Below the pieces are notes generated by a model. It made no database searches. It was not told the DNA's origin and saw only the letters and a list, made by a program, of their open reading frames with translations. Position numbers and translations under genes: made by a program. A stretch of 64,000 nucleotides of DNA from positions 62,001 to 126,000 of the forward strand of contig NZ_QWGB01000007.1 in the NCBI RefSeq assembly GCF_003576345.1. The letters run 5' to 3'. This DNA is from Henriciella barbarensis. GTDB lineage: Bacteria; Pseudomonadota; Alphaproteobacteria; Caulobacterales; Hyphomonadaceae. Each line of letters opens with the position of its first letter. Positions within the stretch are counted from its first letter, which is position 1. This document shows positions 46,294-54,244 of this stretch, in pieces.

Positions 46294-47333
46294 ACGCTAA
46301 TCGTTCCGACATTCGGAATAAGTGATTTGAAGCGCGCCCAGCCTGCCTCGGTATCAAAAGGCTTCTCGTGCTGGGCGGCCGCTTCAGCCCCTTCTGCGCG
46401 CGTAAGCGTCTTGCCAGAAAGATCTGGCGCGGCCTCGGCCACCTCACGCATTTCGGCAAAGATTGCGTCCGCATCATGCAGGAAGCCTGAGCAGTGCAGG
46501 AGCATGTCACAGCCTGCCGCAATCGACGCGTCGGCGCGCTCGGTGAGCGTCCCGCCAAGAGCCTGCATGCCAAGATCGTCTGTCATAAGCAGCCCATCAA
46601 ACCCGATTCGCTGCCGGATGACCTCATTTATCATGATCGGAGAGACCGTTGCAGCACGTCCTTCATCGAAATGATCATAGGAAATATGAGCCGTCATGGC
46701 CATCGGCGCATGGGTGACATGGGTAAAGACGGCGAAATCTGACGAAAGCTCATTGTCGCCCGCCGTGACGCGCGGCAGCTCAAGATGGCTGTCTGCGGTG
46801 GACCGACCATGACCGGGGATATGTTTGATAACGCCTGCAACGCCGCCATCCTCAAGGCCTTTCAGCGCGGCTGTCGCAATCGCCCCGACAATATCCGGAT
46901 CAGTGCCAAAAGCGCGGTCACCGATGACGTCATGCGCGCCCGGCTGAGGCAGATCGCAGACCGGCGCGCAATCTGCGTGGATGCCGATTGATGTGAGTTC
47001 GGCGGCCATCAGACGATGGCCAAGCCATGTCGCCTCAAGGCCTAGTTCCTTGTCGCGGCCATAAAGCTCTCCATAGAGCTCCCCGCGCGGGAAAAGCGGC
47101 CACTCAGGAGATTTGAGGCGCGCCACGCGCCCGCCCTCCTGATCAATGAAGATGAGGATCTCACGGCCAACCGCTTCCCAGATGCCGTCAACGCAGCGGC
47201 GCACCTGGTCGCGCGTCTGGCACGACCGGCCCATGAGGATCACGCCCCAGGGCTTCTGATCTGCGAAAAGGGCCGATTCTTCCTTTTGAAGAACCGGCCC
47301 CGAAATGCTCAATATACAAGCCTTGTTGGTCAT
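46290..47333 (-). CDS. nagZ: Beta-N-acetylhexosaminidase NagZ (GH3)
   Basis: The 347-residue cytoplasmic glycosidase releases GlcNAc from 1,6-anhydromuropeptides during peptidoglycan recycling. GH3 motifs are IDQEGGRVARL (residues 63-73), VIKHIPGHGRSTADSH (168-183, with the catalytic His of the mobile loop) and the nucleophile aspartate in LLMTDDLGMQAL (D252). Products of NagZ also signal beta-lactamase induction in other bacteria. It is coupled to both neighbours by ATGA overlaps. nagZ between SPOR and scpA is a conserved alphaproteobacterial order. Confidence 0.96.
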   Translation of the reverse strand: MTNKACILSISGPVLQKEESALFADQKPWGVILMGRSCQTRDQVRRCVDGIWEAVGREILIFIDQEGGRVARLKSPEWPLFPRGELYGELYGRDKELGLEATWLGHRLMAAELTSIGIHADCAPVCDLPQPGAHDVIGDRAFGTDPDIVGAIATAALKGLEDGGVAGVIKHIPGHGRSTADSHLELPRVTAGDNELSSDFAVFTHVTHAPMAMTAHISYDHFDEGRAATVSPIMINEVIRQRIGFDGLLMTDDLGMQALGGTLTERADASIAAGCDMLLHCSGFLHDADAIFAEMREVAEAAPDLSGKTLTRAEGAEAAAQHEKPFDTEAGWARFKSLIPNVGTISV

Positions 47334-48139
47334 GGCGTCTCGCGAGTGATGATACAGTCTCCACCAACCCGTTTATAGGATTCGCAGAATTCGCTTGCAT
47401 CGCTTCTTGTATCAAAGCGCCCTGCTCTCACCCGGAAGAAAATACCGTTCGCGCCGAGGTCAGCCCGTTCAACCACTTTCTCGGCGCCGGTAAACACGTC
47501 TGGATAACGGCTCTGCACGCGGCTCCACGCCTCATCAGCGGCCGCCTGGCTACGAACGGCTGAGATCTGAACCAGAAATGGGCCGTTCGCGGTGAAAGCA
47601 AACCGTCCGCCGCGCGCCGGCTCAACAGGCGGGGCCGTGTCTATGGCTGGGTCGTCATGACGTTCTTCCGTCGCGGCTGGCGCAGGCTGTTCCAGCGGCG
47701 GCAGATCATCAGCCTGCACTTCGGCTGGCGCTGCACTCTGAGACGAGCTCGAACCGGACCCGCCGCGCAGGTCCATTGGTGGCCCGGCTAGCATGGCAAG
47801 CTCGCGTTCGCCTGCAACCGGCTGCGTCTCTGGAGGCCGGGTCGATCCGTCAATATTGTCATAGAGCCTGCGATCCAGATCCTCGATCTGGATGCCGCCG
47901 CGGTCTTCGGGCACGGTCTTGAAGGGCTCAGCCTCTGCCGCAACCATTGGCAGCTCACCGTCGTCTTCACGCACGCCCTGACGATAGGTGTTCCAGACAA
48001 CAGCGGCAAAGACGATCAGGACACCGATAGCCAGAGCGAGGATCAGCGGTCCGCGCGCGGACTCGTCATCGCGTATCTCAAACCCACGATATTCATCCTC
48101 ATAGGACGCGTAGTCGTATCTGTTGCTGCCGTGGCTCAT
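47330..48139 (-). CDS. Membrane-anchored SPOR-domain protein
   Basis: The 269-residue bitopic protein has a Tyr/Asp-rich cytoplasmic N-terminus (1-30), one membrane helix (about 31-50), a proline- and glutamate-rich periplasmic linker, and a C-terminal SPOR domain (about 187-266) with PFLVQISAVRSQAAADEAWSRVQ and an RVRAGRF strand. SPOR domains bind denuded septal peptidoglycan, so it should locate to the division site. Its position next to nagZ is conserved. argS often lies just upstream of this gene in relatives but is not present here. Confidence 0.92.
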   Translation of the reverse strand: MSHGSNRYDYASYEDEYRGFEIRDDESARGPLILALAIGVLIVFAAVVWNTYRQGVREDDGELPMVAAEAEPFKTVPEDRGGIQIEDLDRRLYDNIDGSTRPPETQPVAGERELAMLAGPPMDLRGGSGSSSSQSAAPAEVQADDLPPLEQPAPAATEERHDDPAIDTAPPVEPARGGRFAFTANGPFLVQISAVRSQAAADEAWSRVQSRYPDVFTGAEKVVERADLGANGIFFRVRAGRFDTRSDASEFCESYKRVGGDCIITRETP

Positions 48140-48239
48140 CGCACGCCTGCCCCTTCGTCGCCTTTGATTATTGGTTAAGAAATTGCCAGTGCTTTGTTAA
48201 CGATCCTTGAATCGGCGTGCCCTTTGCCCTGCAAGCGGC

Positions 48240-49442
48240 TCAGACAATGCCCTCAATGCTGAAAACCTTGCGGTGCAGGTCGATGGCGTAATTGTCCGTC
48301 ATCCCGGCGATATAGTCACAGACCAGCCTTGCACGCCGCGCCTCTGGCGCCTGCTCTGCGTCCTGCCTCAGCGGCGGCGGCAGGATGTCAGGCTCGGCGA
48401 GGAAAAGCTCGAACAGCTCTTTCAGGACGCGTTTTGCCTGGCTGCGCATCCGGTTGACCTTGTAATGCTTGTACATCCGTTCAAACAGGAAGGCCCGCAG
48501 CGCCCGCTGCTGTGCATCGAAATCATCGGAGAACGCGACCAGCGGCTCCGGCATCGCGCGCACTTCAGCAGCTGACTGCGGATTATGGTGCGCCACACGT
48601 CTCTCCGTCTCGGCGACAAGGTCTCCGATCCAGAGGCCAATCAGGCGGCGCACAGACTCATAGACCGTGCGCTGTGTGTCGAGCACAGGATGCTCGATAC
48701 GGACTGAGCGGAACACATCTCCGACCAGCGGCAGGTGCAACATGTCATCAATAGTGAAAAGGCCTGCAGCGATGCCGTCGTCGATGTCGTGATTATTGTA
48801 GGCAATATCATCGGCCAGTGCGGCGATCTGGGCTTCTGGCCCCGCGAACTGGTCCAGCTCCAGCCGCTCCAGTTGCGGGAAGTCGCGGAATGCAGCCGGC
48901 AGCGCTGAAACAGGTGTGCCATCGGTAATTAGCGGGCCGTTATGCTTGACGAGGCCTTCAAGCATCTCCCAGGTCAGGTTCAGGCCATCGAAATTGGGAT
49001 AGCGCTGTTCCAGACGGGTCACGACGCGCAGGGTCTGCGCATTATGGTCGAAGCCTTCAAAGGCCTCCATACAGGCGTCCAACTGGTCTTCGCCTGCATG
49101 ACCGAATGGCGGATGGCCGAGATCATGGGCCAGCGCCATCGCCTCAGCCAGGTCTTCATCGACGCCAAGCCTGCGCGCAACGGACCGCGCAATTTGTGCA
49201 ACCTCCAGCGAATGGGTCAGCCGCGTGCGATAATGATCGCCCTCATGAGCCACGAAAACCTGCGTTTTCTGCTTCAGGCGGCGAAAACCGGACGAGTGGA
49301 TAATACGGTCCCGGTCGCGCTGAAACGGCGTGCGTGTGGCCGATTCAGCCTCTTCGTGGAAACGCCCGCGGGAGCTTTCCCACAGTGTTGCAAACACAGC
49401 TCTCTTTTCTGGAAGCGCTGGTTTACCTATCTTGTGAGTCAT
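48240..49442 (-). CDS. dgt: Deoxyguanosinetriphosphate triphosphohydrolase-like protein
   Basis: The 400-residue HD-domain enzyme hydrolyses dNTPs to deoxynucleosides and triphosphate. The HD metal residues are H77 (RLTHSLEV), H106-D107 (LAHDLGHPPFGHAGE) and the later Asp in ALADDIAYNNHDIDDG. The opening ESSRGRFHEE and RTPFQRDRDRIIHSSGFRRLKQKTQVF are typical of the short alphaproteobacterial form. ATG 49442 is chosen from a frame that extends to 49511. Its start codon overlaps that of erpA on the other strand. No argS gene follows, unlike in many relatives. Confidence 0.94.
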   Translation of the reverse strand: MTHKIGKPALPEKRAVFATLWESSRGRFHEEAESATRTPFQRDRDRIIHSSGFRRLKQKTQVFVAHEGDHYRTRLTHSLEVAQIARSVARRLGVDEDLAEAMALAHDLGHPPFGHAGEDQLDACMEAFEGFDHNAQTLRVVTRLEQRYPNFDGLNLTWEMLEGLVKHNGPLITDGTPVSALPAAFRDFPQLERLELDQFAGPEAQIAALADDIAYNNHDIDDGIAAGLFTIDDMLHLPLVGDVFRSVRIEHPVLDTQRTVYESVRRLIGLWIGDLVAETERRVAHHNPQSAAEVRAMPEPLVAFSDDFDAQQRALRAFLFERMYKHYKVNRMRSQAKRVLKELFELFLAEPDILPPPLRQDAEQAPEARRARLVCDYIAGMTDNYAIDLHRKVFSIEGIV

Positions 49443-49767
49443 GAGCGACGTCACCCTTTCAGAGAATGCTGCCCGGCGCATTAATGCGATTCTGGCAAAA
49501 CAGTCCGACAAGGACTACCTTCGCGTGTCAGTCGAAGGTGGTGGCTGTTCGGGCTTTTCCTACAAGTTCGATCTTGAGGACACGAAAAACGATGATGACG
49601 TCATCGTCGAGCGCGATGGCGCGCGCGTCCTGGTCGATGAGATGAGCATGGAATTCATGCGCGGCTCAGAGATCGACTTCTCCAACGAATTGATCGGCGC
49701 AGCGTTCAAGATCAACAATCCGAACGCAACAGCGGCCTGTGGCTGCGGGACAAGCTTCTCCCTCTGA
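49441..49767 (+). CDS. erpA: A-type iron-sulfur carrier protein ErpA/IscA
   Basis: The 108-residue protein carries the three cluster-binding cysteines of A-type carriers: C36 in GGGCSGFSY, and C100 and C102 in the C-terminal ACGCGTSF. It delivers Fe-S clusters to apo-proteins. The alphaproteobacterial group paired with dgt is closest to ErpA. There is no good ribosome site, and the ATG shares two bases with the ATG of the divergent dgt gene, so each promoter must lie inside the other gene or transcripts must be nearly leaderless. Confidence 0.94.
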   Translation: MSDVTLSENAARRINAILAKQSDKDYLRVSVEGGGCSGFSYKFDLEDTKNDDDVIVERDGARVLVDEMSMEFMRGSEIDFSNELIGAAFKINNPNATAACGCGTSFSL

Positions 49768-49807
49768 GGGACTTTGAGCCCGGGCACGGCCAGCACCTAC
49801 ATTTTTT

Positions 49808-49832
49808 GGAACACGCCCCGCCTGTGAGGGTT
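49808..49832 (+). promoter_or_regulatory. Possible EcfG-type promoter before the SYLF gene
   Basis: GGAAC (49808-49812) is followed after 16 bases by GGTT (49829-49832), one mismatch from the CGTT consensus. It would give a leader of about 60 bases before ATG 49900. It is weaker than the element at 37585. Confidence 0.4.
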
Positions 49833-49899
49833 TGTTCTGCCATACCAAGCTTTGGGCAATGAGGCCCGGGGCGAACGCAAGTTCAGGAGGCAGAACGCC

Positions 49900-50559
49900 A
49901 TGACCCTATCCAAGAAACTTCTTCGAAATTCGACGCTTGCCGCAGGCGCAACCGCGCTGCTCGCAGGTGCTCCAGCCCTCGCGGATAACCACAAGGAACA
50001 TAGCGAGCCGGCCTACAAGTTCGAGAACGTCCAGGAAGCGAAGGCGACCTTGGACAACTGCCGTACCGTTGCTGAAACCTGCGGCGCAGACATTGATGCT
50101 GCCGCTGGCGTACTTGTCTTCCCGGAAGTCTGGAAAGCCGACCTCATCGTAGGCGGCGCCGGCGGTGAAGGTGTTCTGTTCATCGATGGAGAGCCGACCG
50201 GCCAGTACTATATCGGTAAGGCGTCCGTCGGCCTCCAGGCTGGCGTCGACAAATCCCAGATGGTCTACGTTTTCCAAGAGCAGGACGCGCTTGATGAGCT
50301 GATGGATGGTGACGAATGGGAAGTCGGCGCAGCCGCTGGCGCAACCGTTGTCGATGCCGACGCCAATGCGATGGCCGCCACAGGCGATCCACGGATCTAC
50401 ATCATCAATGCAGAAGGCCTGAATGCCGAGCTCAGCGTGAACGCGCTACGCATCTGGCACGATGATGAGCCAGAAGCCGAAGACGATGATGACATGATGG
50501 ACCATGACGATATGGACCATGATGACGATGACATTTTGGATATGGACGACGACGACTAA
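49900..50559 (+). CDS. Secreted SYLF-domain (YSC84/lipid-binding) protein with Asp/His-rich tail
   Basis: The 219-residue product has a signal peptide (about residues 1-28, ending ALA), an N-terminal helical segment with a Cys pair, then a SYLF/YSC84-type domain (about residues 65-175) with AAGVLVFPEVWKADLIVGGAGGEGVLF, GQYYIGKASVGLQAG and VYVFQEQDALDEL. Eukaryotic members bind phosphoinositides; bacterial roles are unclear. The last 35 residues are almost only Asp, His and Met (repeated M-D-H-D-D), which could bind metal ions such as calcium or copper. ATG 49900 is backed by an AGGAGG site. A possible EcfG promoter and a strong terminator bracket the gene. Confidence 0.88.
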   Translation: MTLSKKLLRNSTLAAGATALLAGAPALADNHKEHSEPAYKFENVQEAKATLDNCRTVAETCGADIDAAAGVLVFPEVWKADLIVGGAGGEGVLFIDGEPTGQYYIGKASVGLQAGVDKSQMVYVFQEQDALDELMDGDEWEVGAAAGATVVDADANAMAATGDPRIYIINAEGLNAELSVNALRIWHDDEPEAEDDDDMMDHDDMDHDDDDILDMDDDD

Positions 50560-50582
50560 GTCTCTGAAATTAATATCCGATT

Positions 50583-50614
50583 GGAAGGCGCTCTTCGGGG
50601 GCGCCTTCTTTTTT
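50583..50614 (+). terminator. Rho-independent terminator after the SYLF gene
   Basis: AAGGCGC (50585-50591) pairs with GCGCCTT (50601-50607) around a nine-base loop and is followed by CTTTTTT. It starts 25 bases past the stop. Confidence 0.9.
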
Positions 50615-50650
50615 ATGTTAATGACGGGCATGGTGTCGTAGCATCACATC

Positions 50651-51076
50651 ATGACTGACGCAGAACGGCAGGCGCCGGTTTTCGGGCCCAATGGTGCAGT
50701 CCTGAACAGTGCCACGATGACGGACGAATTGCGCGCGCAATACACTGCGCATCAGAAGCCGCCAAGGAAGCGGGACCTCTTGGTTTTCGTCTGCAGCCTT
50801 GTCTGTGTCACCCTGCTTACCTGGCTGGAACCGAGGCAGATCGCAGGTGGTTGGCTGATGCTACCCTCCTTGATGGCATTGATCGCTGTCATGATGATCG
50901 ATTTCGCGCGATACGGGAACTGGCTGGATATCTGCCAGGTTGCGTCCATGTCCGCGCTTTGCGCAGGGCTTATCTTTGACACCTCGCTCTGGCTCGTCCT
51001 GACTCTAGCACTCATCGGGATTGCCATCCCGACCGCCATATTGCTGCTTCGTTATCTGTTTCTTCCGCGCCTTTGA
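50651..51076 (+). CDS. Hypothetical membrane protein
   Basis: The 141-residue product has a hydrophilic N-terminus of about 40 residues ending in a basic PPRKR stretch, then four hydrophobic segments (about residues 43-60, 65-82, 92-110 and 112-136). No family motif was recognised. It has no strong ribosome site. It lies downstream of the SYLF terminator and 68 bases before a nitroreductase gene, with which it may be transcribed. Confidence 0.7.
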   Translation: MTDAERQAPVFGPNGAVLNSATMTDELRAQYTAHQKPPRKRDLLVFVCSLVCVTLLTWLEPRQIAGGWLMLPSLMALIAVMMIDFARYGNWLDICQVASMSALCAGLIFDTSLWLVLTLALIGIAIPTAILLLRYLFLPRL

Positions 51077-51143
51077 CGCTCAGGCTCTTCCCTTCCCCAG
51101 CGTCGCTGTCCTAGACCGCTATTCAAGCAAGGAGAGCCAACCC

Positions 51144-51815
51144 ATGGATGTGAGCCAGGCCGTAAATCAGCGCATCTCGACGCGCGCTTTTCTCGATAAG
51201 CAGATCACCGCCGATGAGCTCCGTGACTGGCTGGCGACAGCGCAGCGGGCACCATCTGGCGGTAATCTTCAGCCATGGCGGGTGATAGCCGTTACTGGCG
51301 AGGAGAAGCAGGCCGTTATTGACCTTGCCCAGAAAAAGCTCGCCGAAGACCCACGCGGGGAACGGACTGACCGGCCGATCTATCCCAAAGACCTCTGGGA
51401 GCCGCATGAAGCGCGTCGCCGCAAGGTTGGGGAGATGATGTATGAGAAGCTTGAGATCCCTCGCGAAGACAAAGCCAAGCGAATTCAATGGTTTTCGCGC
51501 AATTTCCGCTTCTTTGATGCGCCGCTGGCCGTCTTCTTCGTGATCGATGAGCGCATGGGTCACGGCCAATGGGCCCATACAGGCATGTTCATGCAGACGC
51601 TGGCTCTGCTTGCTGAAGAACGCGGCTGGGGCACCTGTTTCCAGGAGTGCTGGGGCATCCTGCGACCGACACTGAAAACGCATTTCGGGCTTGGCGAAAC
51701 CGAGATGCTTTATTGCGGCATGGCTGTCGGTTACCCTGAGCCGGATCACCCCGTGAACCAGCTCCGTGCGGAGCGGGCCGAGGTGGATGAGTTCGCCGAA
51801 CTCAAAGGCTTCTAA
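51144..51815 (+). CDS. Nitroreductase-family FMN oxidoreductase (first of two)
   Basis: The 223-residue protein belongs to the NfnB/NfsB-like FMN fold. The N-terminal RISTRAFLD motif and PSGGNLQPWRVI phosphate and flavin contacts are visible, as is GWGTCFQECW and the C-terminal GYPEPDHPVN strand. It should use NAD(P)H to reduce nitroaromatics, quinones or enones; the natural substrate is unknown. ATG 51144 has an AAGGAGA site; the longer frame from 51021 overlaps the preceding membrane protein. A second nitroreductase lies at 56158, and both share the subfamily pattern. Confidence 0.9.
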   Translation: MDVSQAVNQRISTRAFLDKQITADELRDWLATAQRAPSGGNLQPWRVIAVTGEEKQAVIDLAQKKLAEDPRGERTDRPIYPKDLWEPHEARRRKVGEMMYEKLEIPREDKAKRIQWFSRNFRFFDAPLAVFFVIDERMGHGQWAHTGMFMQTLALLAEERGWGTCFQECWGILRPTLKTHFGLGETEMLYCGMAVGYPEPDHPVNQLRAERAEVDEFAELKGF

Positions 51816-51865
51816 GCGACATTTAAAAAATGAAAAAAGACAAATAATTTAAGGAGTTGGACAGA

Positions 51866-52012
51866 ATGTCGCAGCTCCCGGAAGCTTTGGGCAGGCGTCG
51901 CAGTGCGGTTTACCGTTTCTACCACAGTAATTGCTGCAGGAAGGAAGCCGCAACTGGCTGCAACATTAATCTGACGGCCGAAAGTTTCGCTGAAATTTCC
52001 GCCGCGCCGTAG
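51866..52012 (+). CDS. Possible 48-residue small protein upstream of H-NOX
   Basis: An ATG at 51866 follows an AAGGAG site at about eleven bases and an AT-rich stretch with poly-A tracts. It opens a 48-codon frame ending 56 bases before the H-NOX start. The product is basic with three Cys residues, CC and C separated by eight residues, and no known domain. The spacer it sits in (51816-52068, 253 bases) holds no other assignable gene. It could be a chance frame or a leader peptide. Confidence 0.3.
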   Translation: MSQLPEALGRRRSAVYRFYHSNCCRKEAATGCNINLTAESFAEISAAP

Positions 52013-52068
52013 AGCGTTCAGCAATTGGAACTGTCGCATTTCACCTCATCACTTGAGGGGGGATGACC

Positions 52069-52614
52069 ATGAAGGGTGTGGTATTCACTGAATTTCTCGA
52101 TCACGTCGAAGCTGAACTGGGTGTCATTCAGACACAGCGTATTATCGATAGATGCGAGCTGGAGTCTGAGGGCGCGTATACCTCAGTTGGCACCTACCCA
52201 TGCGCTGAGATGAGCCAACTCATAGGCGCTGTCTCACAAACCACGGGCCGTTGCCCGACAACGCTGCTGAAGGCGTTCGGTCATCATCTGGCTAGCTCAT
52301 TCAGGCAGGGCTATCCGGCCTATTTCGAAGTTGCTGACTTCTTCGATTTCGTAGAGTCCATAGATTCTCACATTCATGTGGAAGTCCAGAAGCTCTACGC
52401 GGATGCGGAGCTCCCTGAGTTTCACATCATCATGCGGACGGACGACACGCTGGTCGTCGATTACATCTCATCACGGGCGCTTGAGCATCTGGCGTACGGT
52501 CTTCTGGAAGCTTCGGCTCAAGCTTTTGGAGAGACAGTCGCCATGCACATGACGCCCAGAGGTGACGGCTCCAGTCGGGTCGTCCGTTTCCAGCTTGAGC
52601 GGAGGCCGCAATGA
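52069..52614 (+). CDS. H-NOX haem nitric oxide sensor
   Basis: The 181-residue protein is a complete stand-alone H-NOX domain. The proximal haem ligand is H103, followed at the expected +7 and +13 positions by Y110 and P116, matching His105/Pro118 of soluble guanylate cyclase. The haem-propionate motif YxSxR is Y132-S134-R136. The position of the distal Tyr used by oxygen-binding members appears to be Leu or Ala, which fits an NO-selective site. The start is ATG 52069, six bases after a GAGGGGGG site; ATG 52063 is too close to that site. Its stop overlaps the next gene by four bases, so sensor and effector are coupled. Confidence 0.93.
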   Translation: MKGVVFTEFLDHVEAELGVIQTQRIIDRCELESEGAYTSVGTYPCAEMSQLIGAVSQTTGRCPTTLLKAFGHHLASSFRQGYPAYFEVADFFDFVESIDSHIHVEVQKLYADAELPEFHIIMRTDDTLVVDYISSRALEHLAYGLLEASAQAFGETVAMHMTPRGDGSSRVVRFQLERRPQ

Positions 52615-54101
52615 CCTACACACTCTCCGATCAGGACGTCGCAATGCTCGAGAGGCGCGCTTTACGTGAACGCCAATCTCGAAAGGCCGCCGAAAAGATT
52701 CTTGAACAGAAATCGCTGGAACTATTTTCAGCGAACACAGACCTGAAAAAGGCGAAAGAAAACCTGAGAGCTCAGATCGAAGCGCTGCAGGTGGAGCGCG
52801 ACCGCGTCCTCGAAGCCTCCCGGGTTGATCATCTTACCGGCCTCGCAAACCGAACCGCCTTTTTTGAGCGCCTTGTGACGGCACTTCTGGCCCCTCGCCT
52901 GCAGAAGACGTCGCTAAAATTACTTCTCGTCGATCTGCGTCGCTTCAAATCGATAAACGCTCGGGTCGGCCAGTACGGGGGTGACCTCGTGCTGAAAGCC
53001 GTCGCAGCGCGGCTGCAACAGGTCGCAGACGAGGCCAGTGGGTTTGCCGCCCGGTTTGGCGGCAATGAATTCGCGCTCTGTGTTGAACTGCCCGCCAGGC
53101 ACGCCTTCTGCTACGCTCAGCACCTACAGGAGGTTCTGCATCAGCCGATCGAGGTTCTAAATCGGCAGCTAACGCTCGACGTGGCGATCGGGGCGGCGGG
53201 CACAAACACCGCCGGCTCTGACATCGAAGGCCTCCGCCGCGCTGCAGACTTCGCGATGCAGAAGGCGCGTGCCCTGCCAGTGGGCGGGGTCTGTGCCTAC
53301 GACAGCGAATTGAAAGCCGAAGCAAGTCGGCGCCACGATCTCGAAATACTGCTTCGCAAAGCCATCAAAAAAAACGAGATTGAGCCCTGGTTCCAGCCGA
53401 TCATCGACCCACGCGACCCGTCGAAGCTCTCATTCGAGGTTTTGGCGAGGTGGATGGGGCCAGACGGCTTTGTCGCGCCAATGGAGTTTATTCCGCTTGC
53501 TGAAGAGCTGGGGCTTCGTCGTCGCCTAGACCGGTATCTGCTTCAGCGCGCCTGTGAACTCGCCAAGCCATGGATAGACGATGGCTGGTTGAGCGACATT
53601 TCCGTGAACGTGTCACCATCCGACCTGATGTCGCCGGATTTTGTCAGAATACTCTCTGAAGTGCTTGAACAGATTGATTTTCCTCGCGATCGACTTGTTA
53701 TTGAAGTGACGGAATCGGTCTTTATCGAAGACCTCGCCTTCGCGAGAAGCCAACTCGACGCGCTGCACGCGCTTGGCCTCAAGGTGGCACTTGATGACTT
53801 CGGCACGGGCTACTCGAATCTACGCTCGCTCGTCGGGCTACCGCTGTCAAAGATCAAGCTCGATCGCTCGCTGATTTCTGACCTCGACATCAATGACAGC
53901 GTGGCCATGCTGATCAGCACCATCACGCAATGGGCGCGGGCTATCAATCTCACAATCGTCGCTGAAGGGGTTGAGACAGAGAACCAGCTGACGGTTCTCA
54001 AAGCGCTGGGTTGTACCAATTTACAGGGCTATCTGTTCGGCAAGGCGCAATGCGCGAACGACATCGAAGTAGCGTACCAGCCGAAGAAGATTGCCGTCTG
54101 A
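52611..54101 (+). CDS. GGDEF-EAL protein with degenerate GGDEF, partner of H-NOX
   Basis: The 496-residue cytosolic protein has an N-terminal coiled coil (about residues 10-70) with the RKAAEKILEQKSLELFSAN stretch often seen in H-NOX-partner signalling proteins. The GGDEF domain (about 72-230) reads GGNEF at 150-154, which loses the metal-binding acid, so cyclase activity is unlikely. The EAL domain (about 245-490) keeps E276 (as EVL), N333, E365, D395-D396, K416, E452 and Q472. It should therefore be a c-di-GMP phosphodiesterase, regulated by NO through the H-NOX protein. There is no PAS, receiver or membrane segment. Confidence 0.93.
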   Translation: MTYTLSDQDVAMLERRALRERQSRKAAEKILEQKSLELFSANTDLKKAKENLRAQIEALQVERDRVLEASRVDHLTGLANRTAFFERLVTALLAPRLQKTSLKLLLVDLRRFKSINARVGQYGGDLVLKAVAARLQQVADEASGFAARFGGNEFALCVELPARHAFCYAQHLQEVLHQPIEVLNRQLTLDVAIGAAGTNTAGSDIEGLRRAADFAMQKARALPVGGVCAYDSELKAEASRRHDLEILLRKAIKKNEIEPWFQPIIDPRDPSKLSFEVLARWMGPDGFVAPMEFIPLAEELGLRRRLDRYLLQRACELAKPWIDDGWLSDISVNVSPSDLMSPDFVRILSEVLEQIDFPRDRLVIEVTESVFIEDLAFARSQLDALHALGLKVALDDFGTGYSNLRSLVGLPLSKIKLDRSLISDLDINDSVAMLISTITQWARAINLTIVAEGVETENQLTVLKALGCTNLQGYLFGKAQCANDIEVAYQPKKIAV

Positions 54102-54244
54102 AAGTGCACGCCCACAATTGTTTCCTGCCAGGTAGACTTTCCAGCCGGTCGTTCACGTAACTTCCCCTAAAATCATGGTGCAGTGACGGTGTACTGGCGG
54201 TGTTTTCTCGACGGTGTTTGAAAGAGCGCGCGAAATCGGCTTGC

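Noticed and set aside
52830-53300. Active diguanylate cyclase
   Set aside because: The GGDEF signature is GGNEF, lacking the metal-binding acid; only the EAL half is scored as catalytic.
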